Source: Ophiobolus disseminans (taxonomy: Eukaryota > Ascomycota > Dothideomycetes > Pleosporales > Phaeosphaeriaceae). Taken from it: a stretch of 64,000 nt of DNA. The notes under the pieces were generated by a model that was not told where the DNA came from, did not search any database, and saw only the letters and a list, made by a program, of their open reading frames with translations. Made by a program: the position numbers and the translations under genes. The DNA lies in NCBI GenBank assembly GCA_010093685.1, contig MU006222.1, positions 1-64,000 on the forward strand. Reading direction: 5' to 3'. This document shows positions 56,152 through 64,000 of the stretch, piece after piece; position 1 is the first letter of the stretch, and each line of letters begins with the position of its first letter.

Positions 56152-57179
56152 TGAAGAGTATATTGAGACGATTTTCATTTGTTTTGAGCATTTCTGCAAG
56201 ACAGAAGCATTTAGACGGGCGTTCAGGCACTGGCATAGTATATTCACCACTGGCCGAGGAGATAGATACCATTTTGGAGCATGCAGCAGCAGCTCAATCA
56301 TATTAGCGAATTGAACGCATGGTGTTTCACCAACCGGTTACGGGCACCTCCATGAATCAAGTCAGACTAGATGGGCGCCGGGCAGTGTAACGAGCGATTG
56401 CTTGCGAGATGCCACAATCCAGTAGGAGATCGAAGTAATCGCTTTGAGCAAGCGCACTCCTGACTTTCTTCGCTCCTTCTTCCATCAACATCAGAATCAA
56501 CAATGACGCATGACACTCAACCGAAAGGCGATTGCTGGAACCCACGGCTTCGACGGCATCAACTCGTGGGATAGGCAGCTCAGATGCCGTCCGTAGGATG
56601 TTGATACTTTAGTGTTGGTGGTCTGAGAACAAATAGCTTCGCAAGGGGAGGAAGCCTGAGGTATTCATGCCTTCCCTCGTCTTGATGAAGCTCTGCTCAT
56701 CTCTTCTAGTACTTTCTCAATATTCTGTGCATCCAATAGGACAGCACAAGTTTTTCTTGTGGCCACGCAAGCTTTCTGCCGCTTTCGCTATCCGTTGCGA
56801 ACTTCGCGATGTGATGTCTTGGCGCTGCGCCATGTTGCGGTATCCTAAGAGCAAGAACCGGACCCATGGTGCGGGCTTTGGCTGGATTTGCATTGCCAGA
56901 AGTAATTAAGGGCATGTTTTGCATACATTACGAGAAGCTTTCCTTTCTTGGTCAAAATGGATTGATCGGTAGGGTATAGGTGAGGCTCATAGCAGTCAGC
57001 CTTGCCATGAGGCGATCGAGGGCGTCTTACGCGACACCAGAATGCACAGCCTGGTTTGGAACTAAAAACGATAGTCATGCAATCTCCTTTCTTGTTCGTC
57101 ACCGCCGCTAAAAGTCATCTAACGCTTCGTCCCCAGCCGATGTAACAACCAGAAGCTCCTCAGAACGCGCTATATCACC
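56152..57179. other. 1.0-kb intergenic region
   Basis: Only short unsupported frames; no repeat or RNA gene recognised. Confidence 0.45.
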
Positions 57180-58138
57180 ATGCAGTCGCTCATTCTCCTT
57201 GTCTCCACGGTTTACATTGCAAAGACCTCATACGCGCAATGCTACTTTGCAAATGGAACTGCTCTTCCAAACTCTCCCGACTACAGCGCCTACGAGCCTT
57301 GCGCCTCGGGACCGACAACAACGTGCTGCGGCACTAATCGCGCCCTACCACCAGGTGCCGTCCGCGATGGTTCTGCGGGCTTTACAAGAGATGAATGCAT
57401 GCCTAATGGCCTTTGTCAAAATCGGTACATAGATCCCAAGAACAATCAGACCGAGAAAATATCGTACGTGTCCTACGCATCTTCGTCATGTAGCCTTTGC
57501 TAACTCTTGTAAATAGATACTGGGCCGACTTCTGCACCGACAAGAACGTGGCGAGCAAGAACTGTCTCAATGTATGCGGATCGAGATATCCTTTCGGGAA
57601 TGTGCGTCTCACGCCATGCAATGGCCAAGCCGATAGCGACAAATGGTGCTGCGGCGAGAAGACCGACTGTTGCTCAACAAGCAGCGTCGTGATGCTGGCG
57701 CAGGTCCTTGGTGGCACGTTGTCTTCCAGCACCGCCAATTCAGCCACTACCATGATCTCATCGATTTCAACATCCTCAACATCAACACCAACATCGTCAA
57801 CGTCAAGGCCTACCGGATTGACGAAGCCTACCACGTCAAGTAGTCTCTCGAACGGCGCCATTTCTGGAATTGTCGTTGGTGTAGTTGCTGGAATAGCTGT
57901 GTTTGCAACCACAATATTCTTCGCACGGAGAGCAAGGGCTCATAAAAGACAAAGTAATATTTCGGGGTTGGCGGAAGCTCCTGGTCATCCCCCCGGGTAT
58001 CAGCCTCGGGGCTTTGCGGTGGATAAAGACAGTTACTCACACCGAGCCGAACTTCCTCATACGCCGTCGCCTGCTGAACTGCCGCCTGCAACGCCGGTGG
58101 AACTACCGGCGGGGATGATGTCGCAACACCGGCGCTGA
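57180..58138 (+). CDS. Cys-rich cell-surface protein with one membrane span
   Basis: Predicted 301 residues from exons 57180-57463 and 57517-58138. The signal peptide ends near TSYAQ. A Cys-rich ectodomain follows (CYFANGTALPNS, TTTCCGTNRALPPG, KWCCGEKTDCC), with a Ser/Thr-rich stretch suited to O-glycosylation. One membrane span (AISGIVVGVVAGIAVFATTI) precedes an Arg-rich stop-transfer (ARRARAHKRQ) and a Pro-rich cytosolic tail. The architecture matches fungal wall-sensor-like proteins, a widespread family in Pezizomycotina; the ligand is unknown. Confidence 0.8.
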
Positions 58139-58419
58139 GAGGACTTGTTTGGAGATTGAGAAGCGTAAGATGTCAGGAGCACGCATTGATTCGAAGAGGT
58201 GATCACGCATTGAAGTTAATGTATGTTGTAAAGCTAAGAAAAGATGCGGCGGTACATCCAAGATGCTCCAGCCCCTCGTGGCCTTGCATTTGAGCTTCCA
58301 AAGACTGTTACATAACTTCTCGTCATCTCTAGCATGTGTGTGCTTCCTCCATGCCCGATGTACTTCCGGAAAGATGGCCAAACCAGAGTACTCGACTGAG
58401 CCGCATTTTGGGTATTCTC

Positions 58420-59634
58420 ACCGGGTTGATCAGCGCTTCGGCGATCTCTCTCTTCTTTCTCCTGATTTACTTTTGCAAGAAGTTCCTCGATCTCGCGTGA
58501 GCGACGAAGTTCTTCATCCTCTGCAGCGACTTGCTCGGCCGTTTTGAGCAGCCCATAAAGTACCCACGCGCCTCAAGCGCATAGAATTGGGCTTTTTCAA
58601 TTTCTCGACCCCGCCTTTCTTTCCTCAACAAGCGTTCAAGCTGCACCTGGTGCTGAGAAAACTTGATCTCCATCTTGGCCTCTTTGCTCTCTAATCGCTT
58701 ACGCAGCAGATCAAATCCCCGGCTCTCCCCCGCACGCCGCAGTCTTGATATCTTCCAGTGTAATCAAAGAGTATTTGGATACCTCGAGATGGCTCAAGAT
58801 ATCTATCTGCAACACCCTATCTAGGCAATCTGAATGCTTCATGATGTCATCAAAGACACCGCTGACTTTCTTCAGTTGGTCGTATTCTAGGTTGCTGGCC
58901 GTCAAATGCGTCAGGTTCGGCGGAAACATCTCATCGTCCGGCGGGAGGTGGGTTTCCAGCGCGCGCGCCGGAAGCGTGAGATGCGTGAGGTGCGTGAGGT
59001 GCGTGAGGTGCTCATACGTGGCAAGAAATCATTCTAGGTCGAAGGGCGTATACGATCTTGTTCGCCCGTTCCAGAGTCGGGCCCATTCGGACGGCAGCTC
59101 CAGGCCTGTAAGCCGGCTTGAGAGCTCGGGATAGAAGCTATTGGGAAGGGAGGCAATGGGATTCGGAGCGTCGGGAGTCATCCAGCCATGGTGTGTGCAG
59201 AACATGTTTCCCTCGTCGAGAAACATGTAATGCAGTGGCATGATGTCCTGCATGCGATTTGCGCCTAGATGTAGCGTGTTGACCTTGGGCAAGATGGCGA
59301 GAAGATTCCGGAGACCGTTCAATACCGCGACGGCTAGCTGCCCGGACTGGAAAGTACATGTACATCCGTGTTGTTCTCGGGGCCGAATTTTGAGCGTCGT
59401 GACTCTTTGCGCTTGAGCGGGGCGGTTGTTTTTGGCGTATGCTAGCGTGAGGGAGGGAAGGAGGTACATGTTGACGCATGGTTCTTCGAGGAGGACCTCT
59501 TGCGCGATGGGTTGGAGGCGCCTGCAGGTAAGGGATGCATTTTTCAAGGTCCTTTGCTTTTCTTCTGGAATTGAGGAGACACGAGCTACGACCTGGAGGA
59601 GAATTTCGCCAGGGAGGCTGAGGAGGGAGGCCAT
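58420..59634 (-). pseudogene. F-box-like gene with several disabling changes
   Basis: The frame from 59634 begins MASLLSLPGEILLQVVARVS, an F-box-like motif, and runs to a TGA at 59029-59031. The same frame continues open for about 105 codons (FLATYEHLTHLTHLTHLTLP ... SLITLEDI) to 58711. Near 58745 coherent coding moves to another frame (RLRRAGESRGFDLLRKRLES, then MEIKFSQHQVQLERLLRKER). Near 58553 it moves again (LLKTAEQVAAEDEELRRSRE). A nonsense codon plus two frameshifts suggest a pseudogene. Alternatively only the 201-residue N-terminal product is made. Confidence 0.65.
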
Positions 59635-59843
59635 GGTAGCATTGCGGTTGGGGTGGGGCGGATATGTTCATGGACGAATAAGGGAGTTGAGTCAAGTGTA
59701 GAATGTTCCGAAGATATACAGGTTCTGCAATGAGTTTGGGAAAACTCGGAATAAGTATACTCACATTAGTATGTTTTATCTGGTACTGTTCCGCCCGAGG
59801 CAAAGGCGAACCAAAGTTCCACAGACCCTGTACCACCAAACAT

Positions 59844-62079
59844 CTACACCTTTCTCCTCACCAACCCGCGGAAGAAGTCAAAGCTGTTGCTATCGCTCTG
59901 CAGTGTGATCACTTTCCCTGTGGGTCTATCCTCCCAGCCCAGCTCCTCCGCTAACAACAAGCCCCAGTCTCTAGTAATACCCTTGATGCGTGCCTTTACG
60001 CCACCTTCCGTCTCGAGGGTGACGATCTGGTTCGTGTGCAACCAGTTGTCGTAGTAGTCGCCCTCCATGTCTCTGGTGAAGCCAGCTTGGCAGAATGTCG
60101 AGTACAATGATTCAAAATGTGCGAGGATAGATGCGAGGAGCTTCTCGGGTGTGAAGGCTTTCAGGGGTGGCGATTGGGTGCTCGCTAGTAGATTGAGAGA
60201 TGTTGTGGGTAGCGCATTCGAGAGGTTAAGACCAATGCCGCAGACAAGATCATAACTGCTGCCGCTGTAGCTGCTGTTGACCAATATACCACCAATTTTC
60301 ACAACAGGATTATTCGCAGACCCTGGAAGCTGAGCGTATATGTCGTTTGGCCACTTCAACTTGACGGGAATCTTGTCGTAGCCTGGCGCATAGCCCTTGA
60401 TACCTTGCACAATCGCTAAGGCTGCGAGGTACTGAACAAACACGACCGGCGCTGACTGCGACATTGCGAACGAGTGGTGCATCACTGTGGAGAACATCAA
60501 GGCGCCTGGTGGGGCAATCCACACATTGCCACCTCTTCCGCGACCAGCGATCTGTGTTGCCGCCGTCAGCGTGAAGCCGCTTGGGAGGTTCCGGAGAAGC
60601 GCGGGATTCTTTTCGAGTAAGCTGTTGGTGGACGTTATCACTTCGCCGAACATCAGGTGTCTGCCGAACGAGGCACTCGGGTTTTGTAGTTTACTGTGAT
60701 AGTAGTTGAGATTCGCATAGAACGCCTCATGATGGAAGGGCATCTCTCTCGTCGTGGGGAGCCCCTGGTCGTGAGGAACGATGACTTTGACGATCTTATC
60801 GTAATCGAGAATTTGGTCGGACGCCGAAGCTAAGGTATACTTGATACACTCCTCTATCGCCTCCTCTTTCGTTTTAGGCTGCTTCGTGCTTCCATTTTGC
60901 GTCTTGTTATCTGCAGCAGCTCCAGTTACCGAAGCTATTGTTGGCAGCTTCTCTGATACAGCACTCACAGCACGCTTGAGTTCTTTCACGGACCATGCGT
61001 TTCCAGGCATCTGGATGCGGAAGACGTCGTTTTCACCCTTGATGTAATCGTCACCGTCGACTATAGTGAGGACTTCAGCCCAGTTCGCAACGAGGTCGGC
61101 GACGGCTGCGGGTGTGTGAGACGTGAGGTGCAAGCGAGATAGGGAAGGTACCACCTGTTCCTCCTCATTAACCTGCAGACCGAGCTTCTGTAAAAGAAGA
61201 CCTAGAAAGACTTTGCGGGTCTGATCTGTTGCGTGGATGCTATCAATGACTGATGCATATGATGGAAGGCTGGGAATCTTGGCAAGGTTCTGTGGTGCGA
61301 ATCTGACGTGTCAGCATTGCTTCCAAACATAGATTGGCTGGCAACTAACTCTGGATGAGGGCCTGTGAGAACAACATGGCCTCCGCCAACCTTGCGATAG
61401 ACCACTGCAGCTTTTGCGTCGCCGGACTTGACGTGTAAGTCTTCCGTGTAGCTTGCGAGAATCTCGACTCCTCTGCTCTCAAGCTTGTCCGCATCCACGA
61501 ACACGCCACCTCCATTGTAATAGCTCGTGAAGTGGTCCGCCACCGTATCATCGGCGTTGGCGAACGCCTTCTTGTTGATCTTGATGGCTGCAGCCCTTGC
61601 ACCTGCCTCGCTAGCGTACTGGAAGCCAGCAAATGCCAAACCTCTGCAGGTACCTGGAAAGAAGCCTAGTTCACGTTCGCCGACTACTCCCATTTTCGGG
61701 TCATCAACCTCGAATTCGCATTTTGAGCAGCCGTAATAGCCACCAGCGCAGAAACCCAGGTATGAGCCTCCATTGTTCACGAAACGGCTAATGCGTCGGT
61801 TGCCTTCGCCATTGAGCGTACGACAGTAGCCTAGATCAGCTCCGCCGGGAAATACGAGAAGTGCGCAGGTGCTAAACCAGGGTTCCTTGATGATGATGTC
61901 GCCTGTGACTGGTATCACGGCATATGTGGGGGAGAGAAGTCGCCGCAGGGTGTAGAGGCAATGGCGGACGGATTCAGTAGTGCTGCCAGGGCCTGTCATC
62001 TATCAGCAATATATCCAGTTAAGGTTAAATCCATCTACATGCCTGAGTACACCAAAACGTTCATTTTCTTGGTCGCCAT
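59844..62079 (-). CDS. bpl1: Biotin--protein ligase
   Basis: Predicted 712 residues from exons 62079-62043, 61992-61350 and 61302-59844. The N-terminal BPL_N glutaminase-like domain has LLVFPGGADLGYCRTLNGEG and GGSYLGFCAGGYYGC. The catalytic domain has GRGRGGNVWIAPPGALMFS (about residue 480), KLKWPNDIY and GGILVNSSYSG. BPL_C follows at the end (GLLLAEELGWEDRPTGKVIT). It attaches biotin to acetyl-CoA carboxylase and pyruvate carboxylase. The first intron starts GCATGT and ends GACAG, a GC-AG intron that is needed to join VLVYSG to PGSTTES. It is divergent from coa4 over 116 bp. Confidence 0.93.
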
Positions 62080-62195
62080 GTTGTGGAAGTCGTGACGTTG
62101 TGTCTCGGGGCCGAGGTTTCCCGCTTCTTCTCCGCAAACCACAGCGCGTTGCGAGCACCTCACCCAACCTACAACCAAATCCAAGCTCTTCCACT

Positions 62196-62649
62196 ATGTC
62201 CAAAGACGATAAAGCGAGTGCCGCTGCTGCTCAATTGCTGATTGATGATGAACCCGATGACTGGTGTGTTCAATCGTGGGTGTCCAGAAAGGTGAGCTGA
62301 CGCGATGCCAGGGACAAGAGAATCTTCAGCACAGGCTGTGCAGGTACGCGACACAAAACCCCACCCAGAGATATGTTTGACTGACTTTATCCAGACGAGA
62401 ATGCGAAATTGACCGATTGCTACTACGAGAAGAAGGACTGGCGCGCGTGCAAGCAGGAGGTGAGTCGACGGAGCTTTTCCGATGGTGTTGTTTTCTTGAG
62501 CCGAGATGTTGCCGAGACATCGCAACGTGGACGGGACAACGACGTACATCTACAACCAATTGAGCTGACCTGTTGGGTAGATGGAGACCTTCCGTCAGTG
62601 CTGGCAGAGGCATGGTAACGACAAGAGGACGGACTCGAAAGAAGCATAG
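62196..62649 (+). CDS. coa4: Cytochrome c oxidase assembly factor COA4-like
   Basis: Predicted 77 residues from four small exons: 62196-62263, 62312-62343, 62395-62459 and 62581-62649. It contains the twin CX9C motif (Cys32/Cys42 and Cys52/Cys62: CADENAKLTDC and CKQEMETFRQC), typical of intermembrane-space proteins imported by the Mia40 pathway. Spacing, size and the WDKRI and YYEKKDWR segments match Coa4 (CHCHD8). It supports complex IV assembly. Frames join exactly at all three introns. Confidence 0.88.
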
Positions 62650-62950
62650 TCCCGTGTCAATCATATGTCATATCTGTAGAAGTGAGCAAGTCCAGCGAAG
62701 CCTCGCGTGCGTTGCTAATACTTCGCAGTATATGTTGTGTAATATTAATTTAGCCTTCGCATATATTATCCATTGACCCTCACTTCTTGTGTCGCATAGG
62801 ATATCACGTTCCATGACCTTTACCCACCCGCGTATCGGAACCCCACAAGCTCAGCTCCCACGTCAAATAGGACTCGAAACAAAGTTTACTTACTGCTCTG
62901 GCTTCCGTATAGCCTGCTCTAAGCACAACTTCCTCATCAATACATACCAA

Positions 62951-63152
62951 GAGCGCGTAGTCCAGCGGTCAAGACGACCACATTCGGAAGCCATAAAGCA
63001 AGCCACAAAGCGACAAAGCATATATGGTTCTAGAAACAGCCAAAGCGTTGACCACCAAAGCATACGTTTCTTGAGACTTACAAAGCCTTTACCGCCAAAG
63101 CAAGCCTAAGCAGCACATGTGGGAGACGTCAGTTCGAACCTGACCGCGCTCA
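62951..63152 (+). tRNA. tRNA-Pro(CGG) with a 128-nt intron
   Basis: Acceptor stem GAGCGCG (62951-62957) pairs perfectly with CGCGCTC (63145-63151), with discriminator A at 63152. The D arm closes GTC/GAC. The anticodon stem CCACA (62978-62982) pairs with TGTGG (63118-63122). The loop is TTCGGA plus A, with anticodon CGG at 62985-62987. The T arm is GTCAG-TTCGAAC-CTGAC. The A box TAGTCCAGCGG, the B box GTTCGAACC and a T5 terminator (63156-63160) are all present. The intron (62989-63116) lies at the canonical position after base 37 but is 128 nt, far longer than usual in fungi. It contains seven AAAGC repeats. Confidence 0.85.
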
Positions 63153-64000
63153 TCCTTTTTGCCGAAGTAACAAACAGCTAGAGCGGCAGCACATGTGCTC
63201 CCTTTTTGTTGAAATGTGTATTTCAGATAGAAAGCAGGGAATGATCATGCCGAAAGGTGGGTGCACATGTGCGCATGTACATCGTACACGACACCATATA
63301 AAAGTCTATCTAGCAGCCGGTGTCCTCCATCCTCCGAGCATATTCACGCTAGCGAGTAGAAAAAAGAGACGCGGATGCTCATCATGTGTGCCAGTCACTT
63401 ACAAAACCATCGAGGAGGCAGATCGATGTTTGGACTTCTTGCGCTGGCTTTAATCTCGCCATTGCACTCACATGTCATCACGCTTTGGACTCTATCGGGA
63501 ACACCAAAATTAAACGATTAGCTCCCCATGTGTGCACCTCCGTCTAAGGCAGCACAGCGATTTCGAATGTGCGGACTGCCTTTCTTCTCTGATGAATTTC
63601 ACCTTTCAAGGCGGGAACCTGGAAATGACATGTTCTCTTGCGCGGAGGATGCCCCAAAAAACCATCAGATGATCAATCTCATGTGCAGTTCCTTCTTCCC
63701 TTGCTGCAACTCCAGAGTCGAGGCTCAATCCATGGAACACTTTCTACATGTGAGCAAAGAACTGCAAAAAGGACATGCTTCCTGATTCTTGTTCAAAGGA
63801 TAAACTGCGCCATGTCCATGAGCCTTTCTTTGGCTTGCCGAAAAGAGCAAGAAGACCTATCCTCCCCGGCCAGACTGCAGACCCAGCATCGAACCCACGC
63901 CCCAGCAACTGAAAAGTCCATCAGAAAAGCAAAAGTCTATGCCGAGGAACCCAACAGCCTTCTAGGCTGTCGGATTTGAGCCCTTCAAGACTTTCCGACA
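63153..64000. other. Right end without a supported gene
   Basis: Only short frames. A hairpin-forming inverted repeat (TGTCGGA ... TCCGACA) lies at 63968-64000, but its role is unknown because the window ends there. Confidence 0.4.

Noticed and set aside
63001..63117. CRISPR-like spaced repeats (AAAGC units)
   Set aside because: The units are 5 bp with irregular spacing inside a tRNA intron in a eukaryotic genome.
63893..63910. Possible minus-strand tRNA T arm
   Set aside because: The stem does not pair well and no matching acceptor or anticodon arm was found.

Overview
This window comes from a filamentous ascomycete, most likely a Dothideomycete (inferred from gene content, not proven). 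Genes carry short GT-AG introns with branch points such as CTAAC or CTGAC. Starts sit in AACATG or CACCATG contexts. Ergosterol and mitochondrial genes of fungal type are present. The degraded retroelement at the left edge carries C-to-T scars like those left by repeat-induced point mutation (RIP).

Layout. 1-3000 is the decayed 3'-truncated part of a minus-strand Ty1/Copia element. 4.1-10.8 kb is a compact housekeeping block: lunapark, MZM1, SLT11, ERG6 and PDB1. After a 4.1 kb gap, 14.9-27.2 kb holds three F-box-like genes, a Zn2Cys6 regulator, an ARA2-like aldo/keto reductase and a cytochrome P450. 27.5-36.8 kb is a second housekeeping block: mitochondrial ribosomal protein mL40, RHO2, NST1 and PCM1/AGM1. 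53.2-62.6 kb is a third: CSC1-type channel, a cell-surface protein, an F-box pseudogene, BPL1 and COA4. A tRNA-Pro(CGG) with a very long intron follows.

The most unusual stretch is 37.7-52.0 kb, between PCM1 and CSC1. It holds nine small genes, all on the plus strand, for secreted cysteine-rich proteins of about 50-95 residues. Most share a core of Cys, a basic residue, a small polar residue, Gly, Trp and Cys. Three share an intron that splits the penultimate cysteine codon (T|GT). The array is mixed with decay: a Copia gag fragment, a broken AIG2/gamma-glutamylcyclotransferase-like gene, and a membrane-protein gene interrupted by a 241-bp hAT-type MITE with an 8-bp target duplication. Some cluster members also look damaged. 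This resembles a fast-evolving effector-like compartment embedded in conserved synteny.

Functional links are loose. ERG6 feeds ergosterol synthesis; PCM1 makes the UDP-GlcNAc precursor for chitin; RHO2 relatives regulate cell-wall glucan synthesis; PDB1, MZM1, mL40 and COA4 serve mitochondria. No operon or clear secondary-metabolite cluster is visible. All exon boundaries were derived by hand from splice signals and reading-frame continuity.
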